64,000 bases of DNA from positions 31,157-95,156 of the forward strand of contig JAFYLQ010000064.1 in assembly GCA_017550105.1 (NCBI GenBank), in the 5' to 3' direction. Position 1 is the first letter of the stretch; each line of letters begins with the position of its first letter. Origin of the DNA: Clostridia bacterium. Its GTDB lineage: Bacteria; Bacillota; Clostridia; Oscillospirales; Acutalibacteraceae. The translations under genes were made by a program, and so were the position numbers. The notes beneath the pieces are model-generated. The model worked only from the letters and a program-made list of their open reading frames with translations. It had not been told where the DNA came from and made no database searches. Positions 8,577-16,245 of the stretch are shown piece by piece.

Positions 8577-10002
8577 CTTTTTTATCCTCCTTCTTTTTAT
8601 TTAAGTGGTATCCATAGCGACTGTACTTATAGTAATAGTCAAAATTATTTATACTTGCACGGAAATCCGGTTTAAATAAATTCAAAACAAAGCCGGCAAA
8701 ATGTTTTTTGTGAGAACGGACTTTATCAGCAACATCATTTATTGCCCCTATATGTGCCCAATCCTGACGAACAACCACACTCGCTGTATCGCTGTACTTT
8801 AATAAGCCCTCAAAGTCCGAGGTATAGCATACGGGTGAAGTATCAATAATAATAAAATCGAAATTCTCTCTGGCATATGCCATAAATTTTTCTACAGACG
8901 GATGAGAAATTTTGGGTGCCGAATCGGAAACAGGTTTAAATTGATACACGCAAGATAGGTTCTCGTAAACTTTAACCGGAATTTTACTGAAATCATTTTC
9001 GTATGCAGCAATGTCAGTAAAGGACCTGAGATTTGTGTTATCTTGGGCGAAAATTTTATGTAGCGCAGGTTTTTTCAAATCCGCATCAATAAGAAGAACC
9101 TTGTAACCCTTTTGAATTATCGAAAGAGCCATATTTGTTGCGAATGTGGATTTACCCTCGTTTTCTGTTACGCTTGTAATTATAAGAACCTTATCATTTT
9201 CACGCTGCATTGCATGACGAATGATTGTTGTAACTCGCTTAGTTGCTTCAATAAAGGGCATTCCCAGCTCAAATGACGTAAGTAAAACGGTGTATTTTCT
9301 ACGATTTTTCTTTAAAATGTTTGCCGGTGATAATTTGAATTTCCTTGTATAGGGGATTGTACCTACAATTCTTCCGTCCAGGTTTCTTTGCGCAGAAGAA
9401 GTCCTTTTTACTGTAGGTCTTAGGAAGGATAGTATTGAAACTAATCCTGCAACAGCACACACCAACATAAAAGCAACCAGAATTCGAGGAAGATTATAGT
9501 TCAAGGAGTTGGACGGCTCTTGAGGAATTGTTGAATTTTTCAACACGGACAAGTTAGCATTGCTATATAAATAATCCGATACGTTAACGTACTGATTTAA
9601 TGCTGAGTTAATTATCAAATATGCATTTTTAGGAGAATCCGATACAACCTTAAGGGTGATTAAGTTTGTTTCGGGTATAAAGTCAACAGAAATATTACCG
9701 TTGATTGATTCAACTCCAAGGTCTTTCGCCACCTCTTTTTTTAAAGCCGAACTTTCAAATACCTCAGTAAAGGTGCCCGCCATCTCCTTAGTAAGGTAAA
9801 GGGATGAAAGGGTTGAACCACCGACATTTTTTGTTGTTACGTAAAGAGTGGCTGTTGAGGTATACTCAGGTTCAAAGCGATATGTATAGAATGCCGTTAC
9901 CGCCAAGAAGCCGGTTACAGCAGCAAGAATAATGAATATTGCATTTTTCATTATATCCTTTATCAAACTTCTTAAGTCAATATCTTGAATAGAAAACTCC
10001 AT
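8557..10002 (-). CDS. Wzz/BY-kinase fusion, second of a pair
   Basis: The architecture matches its neighbour: a Wzz-like domain with spans near residues 20-40 and 172-194, then kinase motifs SVTENEGKS (277-285), VLLIDAD (302-308) and DFIIIDTSP. The Tyr-rich tail is shorter (FDYYYKYSRYGYH, about 459-471). Two complete fusions in tandem, clearly diverged from each other, suggest either two polymers or a hetero-oligomeric controller. It lies 12 bases after the Ig-like gene in the same operon. No glycosyltransferases are in the window, so the polymer is unknown. Confidence 0.9.
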   Translation of the reverse strand: MEFSIQDIDLRSLIKDIMKNAIFIILAAVTGFLAVTAFYTYRFEPEYTSTATLYVTTKNVGGSTLSSLYLTKEMAGTFTEVFESSALKKEVAKDLGVESINGNISVDFIPETNLITLKVVSDSPKNAYLIINSALNQYVNVSDYLYSNANLSVLKNSTIPQEPSNSLNYNLPRILVAFMLVCAVAGLVSILSFLRPTVKRTSSAQRNLDGRIVGTIPYTRKFKLSPANILKKNRRKYTVLLTSFELGMPFIEATKRVTTIIRHAMQRENDKVLIITSVTENEGKSTFATNMALSIIQKGYKVLLIDADLKKPALHKIFAQDNTNLRSFTDIAAYENDFSKIPVKVYENLSCVYQFKPVSDSAPKISHPSVEKFMAYARENFDFIIIDTSPVCYTSDFEGLLKYSDTASVVVRQDWAHIGAINDVADKVRSHKKHFAGFVLNLFKPDFRASINNFDYYYKYSRYGYHLNKKKEDKKDDGKVD

Positions 10003-10014
10003 CTTCTCACCTCT

Positions 10015-10830
10015 TTATTCCACAACTACCAATAACGACGTAAATCCTTTAACTGTTTCACTCTCTTCAGCGGTATATATAACCTCATAAACTCCCGACT
10101 TGGATGTATTGACGTTTGATTCCACGTTGACAATATTTTTTTCGTATTGTGTACCATCGGTATTGGTTACCGATTCAATATAATCTTCAGGATTGAAACT
10201 GTCACCAGATTTAATATAAATCATACTTTCAGATAACTTAATATCTATTCTTGAGTTATTGTTATCAACGATATGCACAGGAAGCTCAATAGTTGAAAAG
10301 TCACCAAGAGAATTTGTTACTTCAACGTTTATTACGTAATCGCCCATTTCAAGCATATTGGTGTTTGTATTCATACGCAAATTTGCAGTTATATCACCAT
10401 CTATCATATCGACAGCGCCAATATAACCAAAAATATTTTCATTGGTATTTGCTGTAAAAACCAAGGGCTTTGAAACGTAAATCTTCGGCGAGCGATAGTC
10501 GGTAAAAACAACGTTCCTTGCAAACGTAGCGGGATGATTAGAGGAATCAAAAACCACGTAATTCACGGTACATTTGCCCTTTTCAAGTGAGGGTACAATG
10601 CTATCAATCATTATTTCTGCGGTAAGGTCACCGTCCTTTTCATCATAAGCAGAAAGCCCTTGCAGCAAATCTGCCTCGGTATAGCTACAGGATATCTCCA
10701 GACTATCCTCAGGACCACTGATTCGGGGCATGGTGTTATCAACCTGCTTGCTTTCGTTATATTTAACGTATCCGAAAAAAGCAACGGACAGGGCAAACAA
10801 AACACAAACCGCTATTCTGACGTATCTCAT
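10015..10830 (-). CDS. Membrane-anchored Ig-like (DUF5011-like) protein
   Basis: One N-terminal span (about residues 5-22) is followed by three Ig-like units with the typical phrases DEKDGDLTAEI, DMIDGDITANL and SGVYEVIYTAE. The DGDLT/DGDIT plus xYxVxY pattern is a DUF5011/HYR-like signature. It precedes the two BY-kinases by 12 bases. Together with the similar protein at 6242 it brackets the kinase pair, so the pair may be clamped by two extracellular partners; this is inference. Confidence 0.82.
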   Translation of the reverse strand: MRYVRIAVCVLFALSVAFFGYVKYNESKQVDNTMPRISGPEDSLEISCSYTEADLLQGLSAYDEKDGDLTAEIMIDSIVPSLEKGKCTVNYVVFDSSNHPATFARNVVFTDYRSPKIYVSKPLVFTANTNENIFGYIGAVDMIDGDITANLRMNTNTNMLEMGDYVINVEVTNSLGDFSTIELPVHIVDNNNSRIDIKLSESMIYIKSGDSFNPEDYIESVTNTDGTQYEKNIVNVESNVNTSKSGVYEVIYTAEESETVKGFTSLLVVVE

Positions 10831-10846
10831 ATATGCACCTCAAAAA

Positions 10847-12073
10847 TTATAATAATTCGTACTTTTTAAAAAGCTCTATTCTTTTTTTGCTCAACGCTAT
10901 ACCCTCTTGGGTAAGGTTAGCACCACGCTCTTTTTTTAACTTTAAATATTTAACCGCTCGTTTATATTGAGCCTTTAAAACAAGGTGTGGCTTCTCTTGA
11001 AGCTCGGGATAATTGTTAACAAGCCTCCTGCGGTCAACAAAAATCGTATCAGCCAAAAGCTTAGCTCGGCTCTGCTTTTTACCACGACTACTCATAGCCG
11101 AACTTACAATCTGCGACGAGGTTCTTCGCACACTTGATTTATTACCGTAAATTCCGCTTTCGGCTATATCATCAACAAGCTCATCAAGGCATATCGGCTC
11201 AGCTTCAAGATTAAAATCAAACCCTAAGTACCGATTGCCTAAATGAAAAAAATCAGAGCAAATGTAATAGACATCAAGCTCCTTAAGCTTTGATATTATG
11301 TAGCCCTTATCAAGCTTGTGACCATAGACCTTTGCGTAAAATAAAATGTCCACAATCTGCCTTATACCAAGACCGCAAAAGGCAAAATGCTTCAGCGCGT
11401 GGCATATCAAGAACAAAAAATGCTCAGTGTGATTAAGTGTTGTAATTTCAATGCCGTCAATTAAAACCTCAATAGAGTCAACGGTTTCAGCCCTGAACAA
11501 ATCGTTCATACCGGTAAGCCAGTCATTCTCGTGACCAATAGCATTGAAATGAAGTTCAATACGCAAGGGACTGTCGGGCTTTGTGTAAAGCACCTCTCGT
11601 AAAACCTTGGCTTGCTCACACGTTATACCCTCATATTCTCCCACATAGCCCGCATCCGTTAAAATTTTATGCACCTTTTCGTAATCATCAAAGGTGATGA
11701 GTATATCCTCATCACCCGATGAGCGATGGTCACAAAGCTCACCGTAAAGCTGACGGCAAATAATACCCTTTAACACAATCGGGTGTACGCCCGCTTGGAT
11801 AAATGCTTTATATAATTCTAAAAATAATGCGGTTTTACGAGCCTGCTCAACAGTTGAAACGGTCCCCTGGGAAAGGTATTCGTTATAAGTTCGGTAGCTT
11901 ATACATTCGGGGTGTTTTTGTGCCTGCTCAAGAATAAGTGGCAGCACCTTGTGAAAACGAGCACTCGACAGAATATAGCCCCAATCAACAGGCTCTGTAA
12001 GAGGAGCATCGGCTTTGTTAATAGCGTTACCCAACAAAACAAGTAAATTTCTGAATTGTACGTCCAAAGCCAC
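10847..12073 (-). CDS. Nucleotidyltransferase-family protein (NTP_transf_5-like)
   Basis: A 408-residue protein with VLKG (100-103) and SGDEDILI (119-126), the pattern of the uncharacterised nucleotidyltransferase family PF14907 with a DxD metal pair. This family often accompanies PqqD-like and S24/S26 proteins in peptide clusters, as here. The listed GTG start is uncertain: a GGGGGAG site fits better with TTG at 12065-12067. It is the first gene of the leftward operon. A related protein lies in the second module (34158). The substrate is unknown. Confidence 0.8.
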   Translation of the reverse strand: MALDVQFRNLLVLLGNAINKADAPLTEPVDWGYILSSARFHKVLPLILEQAQKHPECISYRTYNEYLSQGTVSTVEQARKTALFLELYKAFIQAGVHPIVLKGIICRQLYGELCDHRSSGDEDILITFDDYEKVHKILTDAGYVGEYEGITCEQAKVLREVLYTKPDSPLRIELHFNAIGHENDWLTGMNDLFRAETVDSIEVLIDGIEITTLNHTEHFLFLICHALKHFAFCGLGIRQIVDILFYAKVYGHKLDKGYIISKLKELDVYYICSDFFHLGNRYLGFDFNLEAEPICLDELVDDIAESGIYGNKSSVRRTSSQIVSSAMSSRGKKQSRAKLLADTIFVDRRRLVNNYPELQEKPHLVLKAQYKRAVKYLKLKKERGANLTQEGIALSKKRIELFKKYELL

Positions 12074-12109
12074 TCCCCCATTTCTTAATTTACACTTATC
12101 TAATTTAAT

Positions 12110-12139
12110 ATTTTACTACAACTACAGACTCTTTTTCAA
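12110..12139 (-). promoter_or_regulatory. Promoter of the leftward kinase operon
   Basis: On the minus strand TTGAAA and TAAAAT are 18 bases apart, about 40 bases upstream of the first start codon. It is divergent from the peptide operon promoter. Confidence 0.5.
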
Positions 12140-12222
12140 TATCTACAGTAATATTTCTGGGCGTTTTATTCGCTTTTTACTAAGTATAAATTTTATTAAT
12201 ATAACTACTTTAAAGAAATTTA

Positions 12223-12251
12223 TTGACAAATCTTTAACAGAGCATTAAAAT
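12223..12251 (+). promoter_or_regulatory. Promoter of the PqqD/radical SAM operon
   Basis: TTGACA and TAAAAT are separated by 17 bases, 49 bases before the pqqD-like start. The match to the vegetative consensus is good. Confidence 0.7.
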
Positions 12252-12299
12252 TAATATGTATAGGTGGCAGTATGCGTAATTATAAGGGGTTGTTCAGGT

Positions 12300-12593
12300 A
12301 TGAAAATTGATGATAACATCAAATATCAAACAAAGCCCAACTACATCCGCCGTAAGGTGGGCGGCAACGATATTTTAATCCCTGTTGCTGAAAACGTAGC
12401 CGATTTCAACGGTTTTATTGAGTTGAATCCTGCTGCCGCATTTATATGGGACTCATTAAAATCCCCCGCCGATATTCACGAAATATCCATAGCACTTGCC
12501 GAAAAATTTGATATTGATGAGGCCACTGCCAAAATGGATACCAAGGAATTCATATCCCTGTTGTCAGAGCACAGAATGCTCGTAGAGGTGTAA
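12300..12593 (+). CDS. PqqD-like peptide-carrier protein
   Basis: A 97-residue protein with the PqqD fold pattern: NxxRRKVGGNDILIPV, then GFIELNPAAAFIWDSL and a helical C-terminus with EKFDIDEATA. In RiPP systems such proteins bind the leader of the precursor and present it to the radical SAM enzyme. The ATG at 12300 is chosen because homologous sequence begins here and AAGGGG lies upstream; an ATG-like start at 12264 would add 12 residues of poor character. The next gene starts two bases after its stop. Confidence 0.85.
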   Translation: MKIDDNIKYQTKPNYIRRKVGGNDILIPVAENVADFNGFIELNPAAAFIWDSLKSPADIHEISIALAEKFDIDEATAKMDTKEFISLLSEHRMLVEV

Positions 12594-12594
12594 T

Positions 12595-13683
12595 ATGAAT
12601 ACATTTCCATCTAACCACGAGCGTTGTCCCGTAAACGCAACCTTTGAGCTTACCGTGCGTTGTAACCTTAAATGCAAAATGTGTCTTTTCAGGCATAGCG
12701 ACGACGAAAATGTTAAGCTGGAAAAAAACGAGCTTACCGCCCACCAATGGTCACGCATTGCTTCGCAGGCCGCTGAAATGGGCGTTGGCGGTATTCTCAT
12801 TACAGGTGGCGAGCCCCTGCTTCGCAAGGATTTTTGCGAAATTTACGAAAGCATTTATCTCTCGGGCTTCCTTGTTACACTTTACACGAATGCAACACTT
12901 GTTACCTCCGAAATTATGGAGCTTCTCAAAAAATACCCGCCCCACAAAATCGGCATTTCAATTTACGGCGCATCACCCGAGACCTATCATAGAGTTTGCG
13001 GTAATGCCGCCGCCTTTGAAAGAATGCTCGAGGGCAGCAAAAGGCTTTGCACTCTTCCCTCAGTTATTGAATTCAGAACAACAATTATCAAGGATAATTT
13101 TGATGATTCAAGAGCAATCGATAAGCTTGTCAGGGATAATTTCGGTGAAAAGTATTCGGTTATACGTACCCGAATGGTTATGAAAAGCGTACGTGGTGCT
13201 TGTACTGATGTTGAATCTTGTCGTCTTTCCCCCGAGGATAACGTTAAGCTTTCCATACAGCGAAGCGTGGATATATTAAAGGAAAGAATCGGTGATTCCT
13301 TTGACGAAAAAAACATACGGATCCGTCGTGAAAGCATAAAAAAATGTACGGATTGCGTTTCATCTGCCGATAAAAGGTATTCCCTTTTCGGTTGCAACGG
13401 CGGTATGTCGGATTTTGCAATAACCTGGGACGGCAAGCTTCAGGCGTGTCAGGTGCTCGGTGCTTTTTATACCGATGTTAAAACCCTTGGGCTAAAAAAG
13501 GCGTGGAAGCAATTCCCCTTCGCTGTCAAGCTCCCCGAGGTCAACGAAAAATGTATAAAATGTAAAAATAATGAAATCTGCCAAAGCTGTTACGCATTGA
13601 GATATGCAGAAACCGGCAGTCTTTCGGATTGTCCCGAATACGCTTGCGCAGATTCTGAAGCTATGAGCTCATATCTTCGTTGA
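12595..13683 (+). CDS. Radical SAM/SPASM peptide-modifying enzyme
   Basis: The CNLKCKMC motif (Cys23, Cys27, Cys30) is the radical SAM cluster site, with GGEPLL following. The C-terminal SPASM region has FGCNGGMSDFAITWDGK, then CQVLG and the late CIKCKN...CQSC cysteines, which bind auxiliary clusters. The 362-residue size is typical of sactipeptide, ranthipeptide or related maturases. It stands between a PqqD-like carrier and a small candidate precursor, so it probably modifies that peptide. A GAGGTG site overlaps the pqqD-like stop. The bond it makes cannot be predicted. Confidence 0.92.
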   Translation: MNTFPSNHERCPVNATFELTVRCNLKCKMCLFRHSDDENVKLEKNELTAHQWSRIASQAAEMGVGGILITGGEPLLRKDFCEIYESIYLSGFLVTLYTNATLVTSEIMELLKKYPPHKIGISIYGASPETYHRVCGNAAAFERMLEGSKRLCTLPSVIEFRTTIIKDNFDDSRAIDKLVRDNFGEKYSVIRTRMVMKSVRGACTDVESCRLSPEDNVKLSIQRSVDILKERIGDSFDEKNIRIRRESIKKCTDCVSSADKRYSLFGCNGGMSDFAITWDGKLQACQVLGAFYTDVKTLGLKKAWKQFPFAVKLPEVNEKCIKCKNNEICQSCYALRYAETGSLSDCPEYACADSEAMSSYLR

Positions 13684-13697
13684 AAGGAGGATGTCGC

Positions 13698-14021
13698 ATG
13701 AGCTACGAAAAGCCAAAAATGAAATTTGTTGCTACTCAGGCCGAGGATGCAGTATCAGATATATGCTGGGCGTATGCAACCGGTCATTTAGGTAAATCTA
13801 TGTATTGCGACGTTCCCGGCGCAGGATATGCTGAAATTGCCATTTATGAAACAACGGGCGGTTGCACAGGGGCTATTGTGACGATTGTCGGTTACCACGA
13901 CGGCGCTACATCTGCCAGCGAGCAATTTGTTTGGGACGAAATCGCTCGTGGTGGCGGTAGTAAGGCTCAGCCCTTCAAGGGCTCACCATTTGAGAGCAGA
14001 CCTGACCCCGATTGGAGTTGA
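13698..14021 (+). CDS. Candidate RiPP precursor peptide
   Basis: A 107-residue product starting MSYEKPKMKFV, a leader style seen in many Firmicutes RiPP precursors, then a core with three Cys (23, 37, 56), many Gly, Thr, Tyr and Trp, and the C-terminal PFKGSPFES...DWS. A very strong AAGGAGG site precedes the ATG at 13698, stronger than for neighbours, as expected for a substrate made in excess. It overlaps no gene and follows the radical SAM gene by 14 bases. No enzyme motif is visible. That it is the substrate is inference from position, leader and composition. Confidence 0.7.
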   Translation: MSYEKPKMKFVATQAEDAVSDICWAYATGHLGKSMYCDVPGAGYAEIAIYETTGGCTGAIVTIVGYHDGATSASEQFVWDEIARGGGSKAQPFKGSPFESRPDPDWS

Positions 14022-14025
14022 TATA

Positions 14026-14388
14026 ATGAATTTTCATATGAATTGTGGTCCCGTGGTATTTTTACTGCGGGATTTTTATGATAAAAAGCCCTTTTCCACC
14101 TGGCAATGGAAATTAGAGCCATTCAAATCAGATTCAGCTTCAGACCAATTTAAAGAAATAGATTTTAATGAAATTTCTGTAGATATCAAAAACGCCACGC
14201 TTGTCAGCACTCAGAAAAGTGGCTTCTACACCCGTGAGGTTTTAAAAACAGACGCAGGCACCATACACAGGCTTGTCAGAAGCAGCAATGCCGAAACGGT
14301 GTTGGCTTTTTACGAGGATGATAACAAAAAATCACTCTTATGGAGGATAACACCCACACCAACGGTCAGGCGGCTTTTGAGTATTTAA
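14026..14388 (+). CDS. N-terminal part of an HprK-like protein (frame 1)
   Basis: A 120-residue reading frame from the ATG at 14026, four bases after the precursor stop. It has no recognised motif, but HprK-related kinases of peptide clusters carry a domain of about this size before the kinase part. The kinase part follows in the -1 frame and overlaps the end of this one (14340-14388). It is probably the front half of one protein, split by a frame change near an A6 run at 14326-14331. An independent small protein is possible. Confidence 0.6.
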   Translation: MNFHMNCGPVVFLLRDFYDKKPFSTWQWKLEPFKSDSASDQFKEIDFNEISVDIKNATLVSTQKSGFYTREVLKTDAGTIHRLVRSSNAETVLAFYEDDNKKSLLWRITPTPTVRRLLSI

Positions 14389-14894
14389 GCAAAATGATTG
14401 TTCATTCAATGCTTGATAGCTCCGTACTTACATTTCACGGAGTTTTGATGGAATATAACGGCAAGGGGATTATTATTACTGCCCCGTCCGAAACAGGCAA
14501 AACAACCCACGCACGTCTTTGGCGTGACGAAAAAAATGCACTTATTATAAATGGTGACAACGCCTGCTGCTACAATGAAAACGGTGTGTGGACAGGCTTT
14601 GGTATCCCTTGGAGCGGCACAAGCGGTGAACAGATAAACCGCAAGGTGGAAATTGCCGCCATAGTCGTGCTTGAAAGAGCACAATATAACAAAGCAACAC
14701 CCTTAAGTGAATATGAGGCCTTTTGCAAATTACAGCCCCTGATTCACTATCCTGTCTGGGATATGGCAAAAACCGAAAGAGCCATTGAGCTTTGCAATAA
14801 TATTATAAAGGATATTCCCGTACTCAGGCTCGAATGTCAGCCCCACCGGGATGCGGTAGATGCCCTTTACAATGGGTTGGAGGGAGCTTTATGA
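14340..14894 (+). CDS. HprK-related serine-kinase-like protein (frame 3 part)
   Basis: The P-loop APSETGKTTHARLW (48-61) after FHGVLMEYNGKGIII is typical of HprK-related kinases that occur in PqqD/radical SAM clusters. Residues after it include INGDNACCY, a likely metal-binding Asp, and GIPWSGTSGE. No Shine-Dalgarno lies at normal distance from the ATG at 14340, which supports translation as a continuation of the upstream frame rather than a separate start. The stop overlaps the next start (ATGA at 14891). The target of phosphorylation is unknown. Confidence 0.75.
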   Translation: MEDNTHTNGQAAFEYLSKMIVHSMLDSSVLTFHGVLMEYNGKGIIITAPSETGKTTHARLWRDEKNALIINGDNACCYNENGVWTGFGIPWSGTSGEQINRKVEIAAIVVLERAQYNKATPLSEYEAFCKLQPLIHYPVWDMAKTERAIELCNNIIKDIPVLRLECQPHRDAVDALYNGLEGAL

Positions 14895-15361
14895 TTTCTC
14901 CGAAAGAGGTTAAATACCTACCAAATGATATTTTTTGCCCTGCAATTCAAGAAATGCTGAGTGAGGGTATGGACGTTGAATTCACCATAACCGGCAACAG
15001 TATGTGGCCCCTTTTAAAGCACGAACGCGATACAATCACCCTTACGCTATGCAATGGAGAAAATGTAAAAAAGGGCGACATTATATTATTTGAGGCACTT
15101 CCCTCAAAATATCTTTTACACAGAGCCACCGGCGTTTCAAAATCAAGCTTTGAATCCACCGGCGACCGCAACACCTTCCGCGACGGCACCTTCCCTAAAG
15201 CTTGCATCATAGGCAAGGCGGTTAAAATAACACGCAAGGGTAAAAGCCGAAAAACCAAATCCCCCTTAATAAGGCTGTATTCATTTTTCTGGATGAACAC
15301 TTACCCGTTAAGAAAGCCAATTTTAATGGCACTTAATCTGATTTCAAAATTTAAAAATTAA
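14891..15361 (+). CDS. S24/S26-family serine peptidase, SipW-like
   Basis: A 156-residue protein with the catalytic serine in TGNSMWP (Ser37), GDIILF (62-67), LLHRATGV (His77) and GDRN (91-94). The His in place of Lys is the pattern of the archaeal/ER type signal peptidases, suggesting a Ser-His dyad. A weakly hydrophobic stretch near the C-terminus may touch the membrane. Position after the precursor and kinase suggests leader removal. I chose the ATG at 14891, translationally coupled to the kinase stop. A related protein is at 35326. Confidence 0.85.
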   Translation: MISPKEVKYLPNDIFCPAIQEMLSEGMDVEFTITGNSMWPLLKHERDTITLTLCNGENVKKGDIILFEALPSKYLLHRATGVSKSSFESTGDRNTFRDGTFPKACIIGKAVKITRKGKSRKTKSPLIRLYSFFWMNTYPLRKPILMALNLISKFKN

Positions 15362-15386
15362 TCACCATTATTTGCTACCGAAAGTT

Positions 15387-15417
15387 TTTAATATTTTTTT
15401 ACACTTTTCAAATACTA
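15387..15417 (+). promoter_or_regulatory. Possible sigma-G-type promoter of the spore-protein gene
   Basis: TTTTAATA is followed after about 15-17 bases by AAATACTA, resembling the forespore -35/-10 pair. It lies 39 bases before the start of the SASP gene. This is a weak match. Confidence 0.35.
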
Positions 15418-15455
15418 ACTTTGCAAACGCAAAAAGACTTTTGTGAAGGAGTGTA

Positions 15456-15665
15456 ATGAAAATGGCAAAAAACAGTTCTATGCCCGCAGATACTAAGGCA
15501 AGTGCAAAGCAGATTCTTAACCAGATTAAGATGGAGGCTGCTCAGGAAGTAGGCGTTGACCTTAAGCAGGGTTACAACGGTGACCTCACTTCTCGTCAGG
15601 CAGGTTCTATCGGCGGTCAGATGGTCAAGAAGATGATTCAGGCTTACGAAGAAGGCAACAAATAA
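15456..15665 (+). CDS. Alpha/beta-type small acid-soluble spore protein
   Basis: A 69-residue DNA-binding protein that coats spore DNA. The conserved blocks are EVGVDLKQGYNGDLTSRQAG and GSIGGQMVKKMI, both near full consensus. The GPR protease site region lies just before EVGVD. GAAGGAG precedes the ATG. It stands alone, with its own terminator, and shows that the organism belongs to an endospore-forming lineage. The number of paralogs elsewhere is unknown. Confidence 0.95.
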   Translation: MKMAKNSSMPADTKASAKQILNQIKMEAAQEVGVDLKQGYNGDLTSRQAGSIGGQMVKKMIQAYEEGNK

Positions 15666-15682
15666 TTACCTTTAAGGTAACG

Positions 15683-15713
15683 AAAAGGAGAACTCGATTG
15701 AGTTCTCCTTTTT
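15683..15713. terminator. Bidirectional terminator between SASP and DUF2752
   Basis: AAAAGGAGAACTC and GAGTTCTCCTTTTT enclose a GATT loop. It ends both the spore-protein gene and the converging DUF2752 gene. Confidence 0.88.
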
Positions 15714-15715
15714 GG

Positions 15716-16126
15716 TTATTTTATTAGATTTATTACGTGTTCAATGCACCGATAAACAAAACCGCTTTTAAGGTCGATAAAAACAATTTCGCTACCTGAA
15801 AAAAGTCTGAAAAAGTAAACACCCACAAAAGAAATGCAAAAAGCGGCAACCAAAATATTTTTAAGCCTCTCGGGAAGCTTATTCCTTACTAAAAACAGAA
15901 CTACCGCTATTGGCATTATGTAAATGAGCGGGTGCATTTGGAAAGCCGTCAGAAAATCAAAATGCAAAAGAGCCTCGGCGGCTCGTGACATACCGCAACC
16001 GAAGCAACTGAACCCGCCAAAAAATCTGAAGGGACAACCTAAGGTGAAGTAGAATGGGGATATTAAAATTATTACCGCAACAGGTAACCAATACTTTTTG
16101 AATATTCTTTTTATCTTTTCTTTCAT
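15716..16126 (-). CDS. DUF2752 membrane protein
   Basis: A 136-residue protein with about three membrane segments. The DUF2752 signature is clear: CPFRFFGGFSCFGCGMSRA, then an AFQMHPLIYIMP segment. Members are small membrane proteins of unknown role, frequent in gut bacteria. It is a single gene that converges on the spore-protein gene. Confidence 0.85.
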   Translation of the reverse strand: MKEKIKRIFKKYWLPVAVIILISPFYFTLGCPFRFFGGFSCFGCGMSRAAEALLHFDFLTAFQMHPLIYIMPIAVVLFLVRNKLPERLKNILVAAFCISFVGVYFFRLFSGSEIVFIDLKSGFVYRCIEHVINLIK

Positions 16127-16154
16127 AAGTTTAATTTAGCATTTTAGTTCGTTG

Positions 16155-16215
16155 TTGTCAATCTATAATCGGCGTTAGCCCCGAAACTCCTCATTCCTAA
16201 CTCCTCATTCCTAAT
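16155..16215. repeat. Dispersed repeat, copy 3 (short form)
   Basis: ATAATCGGCGTTAGCCCCGA is followed by CTCCTCATTCCTAA in two copies. It resembles the AT-rich box plus small hairpin layout of the other copies, but with CTCCTCATTC units. Confidence 0.4.
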
Positions 16216-16216
16216 T

Positions 16217-16244
16217 AAAAAAGCCCTCTTTCGAGGGCTTTTTT
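16217..16244. terminator. Terminator of the alcohol dehydrogenase gene
   Basis: AAAAAAGCCCTC and GAGGGCTTTTTT with a TTTC loop, directly 3' of the gene at 16246 on the minus strand. Confidence 0.88.
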
Positions 16245-16245
16245 A

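Noticed and set aside
12300-15361. Lasso-peptide gene cluster
   Set aside because: A PqqD-like and a kinase protein are present, but no asparagine-synthetase-like cyclase or transglutaminase-like protease is encoded. A radical SAM enzyme is, which points to another RiPP class.
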